A stretch of DNA of 64,000 bases from Alphaproteobacteria bacterium. Lineage in GTDB: Bacteria; Pseudomonadota; Alphaproteobacteria; Micropepsales; Micropepsaceae. Position numbers and translations under genes: made by a program. Of the stretch, positions 44,823 through 52,685 are shown in pieces; positions within the stretch are counted from its first letter, which is position 1, and the number at the start of each line of letters is the position of its first letter. The notes under the pieces were generated by a model that was given only the letters and a program-made list of their open reading frames with translations, was not told the DNA's origin and searched no databases. The stretch is taken from NCBI GenBank assembly GCA_003139615.1, contig PLJH01000028.1, forward strand, positions 78,336-142,335. Direction: 5' to 3'.

Positions 44823-45737
44823 ATGGCCGACATCCGCTACGACAGGCTTGGCTATGTCGCACTCAATGTGAGCGATCTGGAGCGTTCGCGGCGCTTTTAC
44901 CGCGACGTGCTCGGTCTGCAGCCCGTCGAATCGGGCGATGCGGGCCGCGCGTTCTTCCGTTGCAGCGGCTTCCATCACGATATCGTTCTGCACGAGTCCT
45001 CCAAGCCCGGTCTGAAGCGGATCGGCTGGGCCATGGAAGATGCCGCGAGCCTGCGCGGGGCAAAGCATCATCTCGCGTCGCTCGATTTGCCGACCGTGGA
45101 GGTGAGCAAGGCGGAATGCGACGCGCTTGCCGTGGCCGAAGCGTTCCGCAGCGTCGAACCGAACAGCGGCGCGGTGTTCGAGTTCTTCTGCGGCATGGCA
45201 GAGGCCGATGGGCCGTTTGTTCCGACGCACACCAGGATCGCGCGTCTCGGCCATGTCGTGTTGAATGTCGCGGACCGATCTGCCGCGGAGAAATTCCTGA
45301 CCGAGCAGCTCAATTTTCGGGTCTCGGATCGCATCGAGGGCGCGGTCTCGTTCCTGCGCTGCTTTCCCAACCCGTTTCACCACAGTCTCGGGGTCGGCGG
45401 CGTGGGCGCGCGCGGCCTGCACCACGTCAATTTCATGGTCACCGAGGTCGACGACATCGGCAAGGCGATGTATCGCTGCAAGAAAAACGACGTGCCCGTC
45501 GTGTTCGGTCCGGGCCGCCATCCGCCGTCGGAATCCATGTTCTTCTATTTCCTCGATCCCGACGGAATCACGCTCGAATACAGTTTCGGCATGGAAGAGT
45601 TTCCCGAAGTGGGGGCACGGGCGCCGCGGTTGATGCCCAACAAAATGGAATCGATCGATTATTGGGGCGCTGTTCCCGATCCGCGCTTCGCCAAGATTGG
45701 CGCGATCGAACCGTTGCAGACCGGATCGACCGCGTGA
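44823..45737 (+). CDS. Extradiol (meta-cleavage) ring dioxygenase, VOC type I
   Basis: This 304-residue, two-module vicinal-oxygen-chelate enzyme has the iron-binding residues His144 (RLGHVVLNV), His200/His201 (LHHVNFMV) and Glu252 (ITLEYSFGMEE) of type I extradiol dioxygenases in the catalytic C-terminal module. The spacing is close to that of BphC. It would open a catechol produced by the dioxygenase and dehydrogenase steps. The substrate is unknown; CmtC-like 2,3-dihydroxy-p-cumate dioxygenases are a plausible comparison. Its TGA overlaps the next GTG start. Confidence 0.92.
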   Translation: MADIRYDRLGYVALNVSDLERSRRFYRDVLGLQPVESGDAGRAFFRCSGFHHDIVLHESSKPGLKRIGWAMEDAASLRGAKHHLASLDLPTVEVSKAECDALAVAEAFRSVEPNSGAVFEFFCGMAEADGPFVPTHTRIARLGHVVLNVADRSAAEKFLTEQLNFRVSDRIEGAVSFLRCFPNPFHHSLGVGGVGARGLHHVNFMVTEVDDIGKAMYRCKKNDVPVVFGPGRHPPSESMFFYFLDPDGITLEYSFGMEEFPEVGARAPRLMPNKMESIDYWGAVPDPRFAKIGAIEPLQTGSTA

Positions 45738-46477
45738 CTGCGGAAAAACAGGTTGCCATTGTCACAGGAGCCGCCAGTCCCATCGGTCAGGCGATCGCGC
45801 GACGCTTCGCGGACCAGGGGATGCGGCTGGTGCTGGGCGACCTCGCAGCCGAGCAGCTCGCCGTGTTCGCCGCCGAGTTGGGCGGCGAAACGCGCCATCT
45901 CGTCGGCGATCTGAGCCACGAAGATGTGGCGGCCGAACTTATCGGCGCGGCAAAAAACGAATTCGGCCGGATCGACATTCTCGTCAACAATGCGGGCGGC
46001 GGCATCATCCGCGAATTCCTGAAGCACACGCCGGAAACGCTGCGCGCCACGATCGACCGCAATTTGTGGACATGCCTGTGGTGCTGCCGCGAAGCATTGC
46101 CCCACATGATTGCGCAGAACTACGGCCGCATCGTCAATATCGGCGCAGATTCCGTGCGCAACGGTTTGTGGCAGCACGCCGCCTACAACGCGGCGAAGGG
46201 CGGAATGCACGGGCTGACAACGGGGCTGGCGCGCGAGTTCGCTGCTTACGACATCACGGTCAACACGGTCGCGCCGTGCATGGTGTATACGCCTCAGGTC
46301 AAGGCGGCGGCAGCGGCCGGCAATCCGCTCGTCCGCCAATTCACCGACATCATTCCAAAGGGCCGGCCTGCGGAAACAGACGAAGTCGCCTCCATGGTAT
46401 CCTATCTGGCGTCCGACGAAGCGCGCTTCGTCACCGGCCAGGTGATCAGCGTGAACGGCGGCAGCACGATGCTGTGA
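45734..46477 (+). CDS. Short-chain dehydrogenase, probable cis-dihydrodiol dehydrogenase
   Basis: This 247-residue classical SDR starts with GTG. It has the cofactor motif TGAASPIGQAIA, NNAG at 85-88, and the catalytic Tyr151-x3-Lys155 in AAYNAAKGG. In this context it is the natural candidate for oxidising the cis-dihydrodiol to a catechol, although the sequence alone says only SDR. The start overlaps the extradiol dioxygenase stop. Confidence 0.9.
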   Translation: MTAEKQVAIVTGAASPIGQAIARRFADQGMRLVLGDLAAEQLAVFAAELGGETRHLVGDLSHEDVAAELIGAAKNEFGRIDILVNNAGGGIIREFLKHTPETLRATIDRNLWTCLWCCREALPHMIAQNYGRIVNIGADSVRNGLWQHAAYNAAKGGMHGLTTGLAREFAAYDITVNTVAPCMVYTPQVKAAAAAGNPLVRQFTDIIPKGRPAETDEVASMVSYLASDEARFVTGQVISVNGGSTML

Positions 46478-46494
46478 GCACAAGGGAACACACC

Positions 46495-47274
46495 ATGGAT
46501 CTCGGCATTGCAGGACGAACCGCCATTGTCTGCGGCGGCAGCGCAGGATTGGGTCGCGGGGCGGCCACGGCTCTTGCGCGCGACGGCGTCGTCACGTTCA
46601 TTGCCGCGCGCGACAAAGACCGGCTGGAGAATGCGGCAGCGGAGATCGCCGCGGACACCGGCGGAACGATTCATCCGGTGGTGGCCGATGTGACGACGGA
46701 TGCGGGCCGCGAGGCGCTGCTGGCGGCCTGCCCGAAACCCGACATTCTCATCAACAATGCGGGCGGTCCGCCGCCTGGAGATTTTCGCAGCTGGTCGCGC
46801 GAGGACTGGATCAAGGCGCTCGATGCCAACATGTTGTCTGCGATCATGCTGATCAAGGCGACCATCGACGGTATGATCGAGCGTCGCTTCGGCCGCATCG
46901 TGAACATCACGAGCCATATGGTGAAGCAGCCGGTCGGAATTCTGGGTCTTTCCAATGGCGCGCGCTCGGGATTGACCGGCTTTGTCGGCGGTCTGGCGCG
47001 CGACGTGGCGCGCCACGGCGTCACCGTCAACAACGTGTTGCCCGGTCAGTTCGATACGGACCGGCTTCGCTCCAATCACCAGAAATTCTCGTCCGCCCGC
47101 AAGATCGACTACGAGCAGTTCCGCAACCAGATGCGCGAGCAGATCCCCGCGCAACGCTTCGGCGAGCCCGCCGAATTCGGGGCCATGTGCGCGTTCCTGT
47201 GCAGCGTCCATTGTGGTTATGTGACGGGCCAGAACATCCTGCTCGATGGCGGGCAATATCCGGGCCTGCTGTGA
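46495..47274 (+). CDS. Short-chain dehydrogenase family protein lacking the catalytic Tyr
   Basis: This 259-residue SDR-fold protein has GGSAGLGRGAA as cofactor loop and INNAGGPPPGDF. The catalytic Ser140 is present in VNITSHMV, but the place of Tyr-x3-Lys reads Ser153-Asn-Gly-Ala-Arg157 (GLSNGARSGLTG). This YxxxK-less form occurs in a known SDR branch usually annotated as FabG-like. It either uses different chemistry or is non-catalytic. AAGGGAA precedes the ATG. Its stop overlaps the start of the amidohydrolase gene. Confidence 0.9.
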   Translation: MDLGIAGRTAIVCGGSAGLGRGAATALARDGVVTFIAARDKDRLENAAAEIAADTGGTIHPVVADVTTDAGREALLAACPKPDILINNAGGPPPGDFRSWSREDWIKALDANMLSAIMLIKATIDGMIERRFGRIVNITSHMVKQPVGILGLSNGARSGLTGFVGGLARDVARHGVTVNNVLPGQFDTDRLRSNHQKFSSARKIDYEQFRNQMREQIPAQRFGEPAEFGAMCAFLCSVHCGYVTGQNILLDGGQYPGLL

Positions 47275-48278
47275 CGGCCAATCCGAATTTCGGCAAGCTC
47301 ATCGACGTGCATTGCCACGTCATTCCCGAGTCCTTTCCCGACAATCCGTCGCCGGAGCGCAACACGCGCTGGCCGTGCCTCAAAATAACGCCGCAATCCG
47401 CATCCCTGATTATCGACGGCAAGCCGTTCCGCGACGTGGATGTGCGCTCCTGGAATGTCGCGCGGCGCATCGATGACATGGATCGCGACGGCGTGGCGGT
47501 GCAGGTACTCTCGCCATTGCCGGAACTTCTTTCCTATTGGTTCGATGACGTCGACGCGCTTTCGATGTGCGATCATGTCAATGCCGTGATCGCGCGCATG
47601 GTTGCGCAGCATCCGGATCGCTTTCGCGGGCTCGGCCTTGTGCCGCTGCAAAAGCCGGAACTGGCGGCGCGTTATCTCGAACGCATCAAGACCGAATTCG
47701 GTTTTGCGGGAATCGAGATCGGCAGCAACATCAACGGCGTGCCATTGGGCGACGCGCGGTTCGATCCGGTCTATGAGGCGGCACAGGCGCTGAGCCTCGC
47801 GATCTTCGTGCATGCGCTGCATCCTGTGGCGACCAAGGCCATCGGCGCCGATCCCGGCTTCACCGCGCTCGCCGGATTTCCCCTGGATACCGGGATGGCT
47901 GCCGCATCGATTCTGCTGTCCGGCGCGGTGGAGCGTTTTCCCAAGTTGCGGCTGGGCTTCAGCCACGGCGGCGGCACGATCGGCAGCATGCTGGGGCGCC
48001 TCGACAAAGGCTTCGCGCTCACCAACGCCTATGGGGGCAAGCTCGTGCGAAAGCCCAGCGAACTGGCGCGCGAACTTTATTACGACAGCAATGTCTATGA
48101 CGGCGATTTCCTGAGGCATCTCGCTCGGCACACGGCGCCGGACCGCATCTTTCTCGGCACCGACTATCCGTTCTCGCTGATGCAGACGGACCCAAGCCAT
48201 TATCTTGCGGGTTGCGGTCTGACGCCGGACGAACTTCAAGGCATTTGCTTCGCCGCAGCCGCTCATTTTCTGGCCTGA
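47271..48278 (+). CDS. Amidohydrolase-2 / ACMSD-family metal-dependent decarboxylase
   Basis: This 335-residue TIM-barrel protein of the amidohydrolase-2 family starts with GTG overlapping the SDR stop. Metal ligands are His14-x-His16 (IDVHCHVIPE), a mid-barrel His (IFVHALHP), His in FSHGGGTIGS and the Asp in FLGTDYPFSLMQ. The family includes ACMSD, gamma-resorcylate and 5-carboxyvanillate decarboxylases, so loss of CO2 from a carboxylated ring-cleavage or aromatic intermediate is the likely step. It is the last gene of the operon. A dedicated meta-cleavage-product hydrolase is missing. Confidence 0.9.
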   Translation: MTANPNFGKLIDVHCHVIPESFPDNPSPERNTRWPCLKITPQSASLIIDGKPFRDVDVRSWNVARRIDDMDRDGVAVQVLSPLPELLSYWFDDVDALSMCDHVNAVIARMVAQHPDRFRGLGLVPLQKPELAARYLERIKTEFGFAGIEIGSNINGVPLGDARFDPVYEAAQALSLAIFVHALHPVATKAIGADPGFTALAGFPLDTGMAAASILLSGAVERFPKLRLGFSHGGGTIGSMLGRLDKGFALTNAYGGKLVRKPSELARELYYDSNVYDGDFLRHLARHTAPDRIFLGTDYPFSLMQTDPSHYLAGCGLTPDELQGICFAAAAHFLA

Positions 48279-48300
48279 TCTTCAACAGTTGGCGAAATCT

Positions 48301-48661
48301 TCACCTACCGCAAAATCGGAAAGATCGTCGGCCTTTACCGAAAAGTTTCCTGAGCTCGGTTTTGGCGCGCTCAAGCTTCTGTTTGTGCCGGGCGGATAAT
48401 TTCCTGCCGGCACGGTTGATATAGAAAACGAGCATCGACAAGGCCGAGCGATAGGGATTCTCCTTGCGTCGGTGGCTGTGTTCGGCGGACCGCTTGAGGG
48501 ACGTTGCAATCGCCTTCGAATCGCCCGTCTTGAAGACACCCTTGCGAAGATCGAGCGCATCGCTTTCCTCTACCACGCGTGCAGACCGGTGACGCGAGGC
48601 TTTCGTCGCCCGGGGGCGCCCCGCTTTTTCGGCGGGGCTTCGGTCCGGGTGTCCGGGTCAT
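48301..48661 (-). pseudogene. DUF3175 family protein with an apparent frameshift
   Basis: The conserved DUF3175 core (SDALDLRKGVFKTGDSKAIA, RSALSMLVFYINRAGRKLSA) reads minus from 48576 to 48301. The N-terminal part that homologues carry (ATKASRHRSARVVEESD) is in frame upstream but without a start codon. An ATG with AGGA Shine-Dalgarno at 48661 begins MTRTPGPKPRRKSGAP in a neighbouring frame. The two frames join at a run of five C on the minus strand (48612-48616). Removing one base restores one protein of about 119 residues. It is either a real frameshift or an indel error. The function of DUF3175 is unknown. Confidence 0.75.
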
Positions 48662-48835
48662 GCCGTGTCCTGTCGATGGAAAACACCCCAGTGCGAACGG
48701 GCGGCAAGCATATACGTTCCGTGGCCGGCCGCGCGAAAGCCCTCGCGCCCGTGAACAATCCCGTCCGCTCCGCGTTACAAAATTGCAAGTGGCCGCGCGA
48801 GCAAATCGCGGGCTGGAAACGATTGTGAGGGATCA

Positions 48836-49048
48836 ATGGCCAGATATTCGCGCAGCGCCGGATCGGATGTCGAGCGCGCAATGGATCGACGCAAGAAAGG
48901 CAAGTTGAAACGGGGCAAAGGCGGGAAGGGCGGAACTGTCAAAAGCCGCAAGCAGGCGATCGCCATCGGCCTCTCCGAAGCCCGCAAGAAGGGAAAAAAG
49001 GTTCCTGCAAAGCGCAAGACCAAGAAGCGCAAGACGAAAAAGCAGTGA
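48836..49048 (+). CDS. Small basic DUF6496-like protein
   Basis: This 70-residue, very Lys/Arg-rich protein (MARYSRSAGSDVERAMDRRK... KAIAIGLSEARKKGKKVP) has the conserved SRKQAIAIGLSEARKKG core of small DUF6496-type proteins. Its charge suggests nucleic-acid binding, but no function is established. It starts with a GAGG site a few bases upstream. It is divergent from DUF3175, which also occurs next to stress genes in proteobacteria. Confidence 0.85.
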   Translation: MARYSRSAGSDVERAMDRRKKGKLKRGKGGKGGTVKSRKQAIAIGLSEARKKGKKVPAKRKTKKRKTKKQ

Positions 49049-49238
49049 TAGCGGTCAGACGAATATAGCTGAAGGCCGGAACCTCCCCGTGTTCTGACGG
49101 TTTGATTGAAGAACCGAGGGCTACATTTGCAGTTCGAGCAAACACAGATTGCGTTGGCCGATCCCCGGATTGCCGCCGCCGTGGCGGGTTTGCGCTATCT
49201 GTCGGACGAAGAAACGCCTGAAGGCAAAAGCGGGCTGA

Positions 49239-50147
49239 TCAGGTCGATATCTGAAAATTGCCGCCGCCGAGGACAGGCGAAGGCAGGTGCTGCGTCTCGC
49301 TGTCTTCGTTACGCATGCTGCCATAGGTCTCGGAATAAACTTTGGTGAATTCCGCGCCCAGCAGGAACACCTGTGCCGAATAATAGACCCAGATGAGAAG
49401 TGCGATCAGGCCGCCCGCCGCGCCATAAGGCGTCGCGAGCGTGCTGCTCTCAAGATAATAGCCGAGAAGGAATTGCCCGATCTGAAACAGCAGTGCCGTG
49501 CCGACGGCGCCTGCAAGCACGTCGCGCCATTCGATATCCTTGTTGGGAAGCACTTTGTAGATCGCGGCAAACAGGATCGTAGTCATCAGGAAAGAAAACG
49601 CGACATTGAACATCCCGATGGCGAACTCGCTATAGGCGGTGTGCAGGTCGAAATACCGTCCCAGCACAGCGACAGCTGCGGTCAGTATCATGGTGAAGAC
49701 GAGAAGAAGCCCGAGGCTGATCACCAGCGCGAGGCTCACGGCCCGGCCCCGCAGCAACCGGAGCAATAACGCGCCTTTGCGCGGCGCCTTCCAGATCGCA
49801 TTGAGCGCGTCTTCCATTTCGCCGAACACGCCGGAGGCCGTCGCGATCAGGGTGACGAGGCCCACAATGCCTTCGAATATCCCGGTGGACGTTCCGCGCG
49901 CATTGCGGATGGCCAGTTCCAGCAATGCGACACTGTCGCGGCTCATGATGTGGCCCAGCACGCCGCCGATCGCATCGCGCGCGGCGGTGCGGCCGAATAT
50001 AAGTCCGGCGATGGTTGCCGCAATGTAGAGAACCGGCGCCACGGCCGTCACCGCATAAAACGCGATGGCCGCGCCGCGGGTGAGCGCCTCGTCGCGAACG
50101 AACGCGGCGAAACCCTCCCGGATCAGGTGCCAGATCTGCTTGAACAT
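49239..50147 (-). CDS. YihY/virulence factor BrkB family membrane protein
   Basis: This 302-residue inner-membrane protein has about six hydrophobic segments. Family signatures are GAAIAFYAVTAVAPVLYIA, GVFGEMEDALNAIW, KVLPNKDIEWRDVLAGAV and AAGGLIALLIWVYYSAQVFLLGAEFTKVY. YihY/BrkB proteins were once called RNase BN; their true function is unknown, possibly transport. The ATG at 50147 begins the family domain; the open frame upstream (to 50321) is polar and unlike the family. Confidence 0.92.
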   Translation of the reverse strand: MFKQIWHLIREGFAAFVRDEALTRGAAIAFYAVTAVAPVLYIAATIAGLIFGRTAARDAIGGVLGHIMSRDSVALLELAIRNARGTSTGIFEGIVGLVTLIATASGVFGEMEDALNAIWKAPRKGALLLRLLRGRAVSLALVISLGLLLVFTMILTAAVAVLGRYFDLHTAYSEFAIGMFNVAFSFLMTTILFAAIYKVLPNKDIEWRDVLAGAVGTALLFQIGQFLLGYYLESSTLATPYGAAGGLIALLIWVYYSAQVFLLGAEFTKVYSETYGSMRNEDSETQHLPSPVLGGGNFQIST

Positions 50148-50463
50148 GTCGCAATCGATTTCTGCCCGAGAGAAACAACGTACAGAACGCCTGTGCGTTT
50201 CCCGGCCGCGAGGTTTACGCGGTTGCGATTGGGAAGTCGGGTCTTTCCCGGACGTTCGATCATGCCACGGCGCCGGAAGCGGGCCAATTTTGCCGTAAAC
50301 AGGGTCTTTCGGCAACCGCATCTACGCAGCGTGTCGGGGATGTTTTACGGCGGCCCGGGTCACGGTAGATTGCGCTGCCACAATTGTCTCCGGGCCTTTT
50401 GGGAACGAATTGGCTATGCCGGCCTTGAAGAGTTAGATCGCAATATCGCGGCAGGAGGAACTG
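50148..50463. other. Divergent intergenic region
   Basis: This 316-base gap lies between yihY-like (minus) and the Rieske/FAD reductase (plus). It holds the strong GGAGGA ribosome site at its right end. No RNA gene, repeat or confident promoter is recognised. Confidence 0.4.
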
Positions 50464-51990
50464 ATGCCGGAACAATCGAAGGCCAGCGGTCCGGATCTGA
50501 CGCAAGGGGTCGCATCTGTGGACCTCAAGGGCGGCAAGCTGCTCGGTCACGTCGGCGATCGGGATGTATTGCTCGTGCAATCCGGCGCTGAAATCTTCGC
50601 CATAGACGCACAATGCACGCACTATCACGGGCCGCTCGCGGAAGGTCTTGTGGTGGGAGGAACCGTTCGCTGCCCCTGGCACCATGCCTGCTTCGATCTG
50701 CGCAGCGGCGAGGCTGTGCATGCGCCCGCGATAGCGCCTCTCGCGATATGGCGCGTGGAACAAACGGACGGACGGATATTCGTTCGGGAAAAGCGCGCGG
50801 CGGAAAACCCGAAGCGCATAGCCGATTCCACCGCACCGCAAAAGATCGTCATCGTCGGTGGAGGTGCTGCCGGTTACGCCGCGACCGAGATGCTTCGGCG
50901 TCTGGGTTTTGCGGGAAGCATCGTCATGCTCAGCAACGATGCGGACGCACCGATAGACCGGCCCAATCTGTCCAAAGATTATCTGGCAGGCAGCGCACCG
51001 GAAGAGTGGATGCCGCTGCAGCCGGACAGTTTCTACACGGACGCCAAGATCGACCTGCGCCTGAAGACCGATGTGTGTTCGATCGATACGAAAGCACACC
51101 ACGTCGTCACCGCCGACGGCACAAAGATCGCCTATGATCGATTGTTGCTCGCCACCGGCGCGGACCCCGTGCGGCTCACAATCCCCGGCGCTTCACAGGC
51201 AAACGTTTACACGCTGCGTACCATGGCCGATTGCCGGGCCATCATTGAGGCGACGAAAGGCGCACGCCGCGCCGTCGTCGTCGGCGCCGGCTTCATCGGG
51301 TTGGAAGCTGCCGCTGCGTTGCGCGCGCGCAATATCGAAGTGCATATCGTGGCGCCGGAGAAACGTCCGATGGAACATATTCTCGGACCCGACATGGGCG
51401 ATTTCGTCCGGGCTTTGCACGAGGAGCACGGCGTGATTTTTCATCTCGAGAACACGGTCACCGCGATTGACGGCAATCGGATCACGCTCAAGAGCGGTGG
51501 ATCGCTCGAAGCCGATTTCGTCATCGCCGGCATCGGTGTGCGGCCGCGGCTGTCGCTCGCGGAACAGGCAGGGCTGGCGATGGATCGCGGCGTGCTGGTG
51601 AACGAATACCTCCAAACCAGCGTCCCGGAAATTTACGCCGCGGGCGACATCGCCCGCTGGCCCGATCCTCATTCCGGGGAGAACATCCGCGTCGAGCATT
51701 GGGTGGTGGCGGAGCGTCAGGGGCAAACCGCCGCGCGCAATATGCTGAACCAACGCCGCAAATTCGATGCGGTGCCGTTCTTCTGGAGCCGGCACTACGA
51801 CATACCGATCAATTATATCGGTCATGCCGAGCAATGGGACGAGATCACGATCGACGGCGACATCAAGGCGAAGGATTGCCTGCTGAAATACCGCAACAAG
51901 AGCCGCACGCTCGCCGTCGCATCGATATTCCGCGATCTTGCGAGCCTTGAAATCGAAGCCCGGATGGAAGGCGCGGTCGCCGCACAATAA
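50464..51990 (+). CDS. Rieske domain-containing FAD/NAD(P)H oxidoreductase (AIF / ferredoxin-reductase-like)
   Basis: This 508-residue fusion has an N-terminal Rieske ferredoxin domain (Cys51-x-His53 in QCTHYHGP, Cys70-x2-His73 in RCPWHHACF), then a pyridine-nucleotide-disulfide oxidoreductase with FAD motif IVIVGGGAAGYAATEML, NAD motif AVVVGAGFIGLEAAAAL and the second FAD motif EIYAAGDIARW. It matches AIFL/AIFM3-like proteins and resembles dioxygenase ferredoxin reductases. It could supply electrons to the Rieske dioxygenase 6 kb upstream, but it is not in that operon and the link is speculative. A strong GGAGGA site supports the start. Confidence 0.9.
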   Translation: MPEQSKASGPDLTQGVASVDLKGGKLLGHVGDRDVLLVQSGAEIFAIDAQCTHYHGPLAEGLVVGGTVRCPWHHACFDLRSGEAVHAPAIAPLAIWRVEQTDGRIFVREKRAAENPKRIADSTAPQKIVIVGGGAAGYAATEMLRRLGFAGSIVMLSNDADAPIDRPNLSKDYLAGSAPEEWMPLQPDSFYTDAKIDLRLKTDVCSIDTKAHHVVTADGTKIAYDRLLLATGADPVRLTIPGASQANVYTLRTMADCRAIIEATKGARRAVVVGAGFIGLEAAAALRARNIEVHIVAPEKRPMEHILGPDMGDFVRALHEEHGVIFHLENTVTAIDGNRITLKSGGSLEADFVIAGIGVRPRLSLAEQAGLAMDRGVLVNEYLQTSVPEIYAAGDIARWPDPHSGENIRVEHWVVAERQGQTAARNMLNQRRKFDAVPFFWSRHYDIPINYIGHAEQWDEITIDGDIKAKDCLLKYRNKSRTLAVASIFRDLASLEIEARMEGAVAAQ

Positions 51991-52031
51991 GCATTCGAGC
52001 CGTCTGGCCACGATATCGGAGAATTTCCATT

Positions 52032-52595
52032 ATGCGTTCGTCAATTCACATCGAGGCCTATGCGATTGTTTCCGAGGACGGCATGTTGGCCGACGCCGCA
52101 GGCGCCATGCCGCCTGCGCTTCATATCGAGGCCGATCAGCATTTCTTCGAGAGCGGTCTTGACGCAGTCGACATTGCGGTTCACGGGCGGAATTCGCAGG
52201 AGCAGCTGTCGCATTCGTCGACGCGCCGCCGCGTGATCGTGACCCGAAGCATTCCATCCATCGCCGCGGATCCCTCGAACAGCAGGGCGATCCTCTGGAA
52301 TCCTGCCGGCGCATCCTTCGATCGGGCACTGGACCAATTTGCAGCGCCGAATCGCAGCGTTGCCGTGATCGGAGGGCCCGGCATATTCGAATTTTTTCTG
52401 GATCGTTACGACGTCTTTTATCTGTCGCGCGCGGCCAATGTGCGTCTTCCAGGCGGGCGGGCGGTCTTTGGCGGCGTGCCCTTGCGCATGCCGGAGGCGG
52501 TGCTTGCAGAACACGGGCTGGACAACCCGCAGCGCGCGTTGCCGGACGCCGCCCATGGCCTGACGATCACGGCATGGTTGCGTTCGGAAATCTGA
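52032..52595 (+). CDS. Dihydrofolate-reductase-fold family protein
   Basis: This 187-residue protein has a DHFR/RibD-C-like pattern: an N-terminal strand with IEAYAIVSEDGMLAD, VHGRNSQEQ and RRRVIVTRS in the middle, and VAVIGGPGIFEFFLDRYDVFYLSRAANVRLPGGRAVF near the end. The GGPGIF dinucleotide loop is well conserved. True folate reduction is uncertain, since these family members are often broad NADPH reductases. It starts 42 bases after the reductase gene. Confidence 0.78.
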   Translation: MRSSIHIEAYAIVSEDGMLADAAGAMPPALHIEADQHFFESGLDAVDIAVHGRNSQEQLSHSSTRRRVIVTRSIPSIAADPSNSRAILWNPAGASFDRALDQFAAPNRSVAVIGGPGIFEFFLDRYDVFYLSRAANVRLPGGRAVFGGVPLRMPEAVLAEHGLDNPQRALPDAAHGLTITAWLRSEI

Positions 52596-52685
52596 CAACA
52601 CGCCGATGGTATTGCCGGCACTTTGATATCTATGATGCGGCGGCGCGACACCGCCAGATGTCCATAGAAGGGTGCTCCTGAAACC

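Noticed and set aside
44823..45737. Glyoxalase annotation for the VOC protein
   Set aside because: The two-module length and the His144, His200 and Glu252 spacing fit type I extradiol dioxygenases, and the operon context is ring cleavage.
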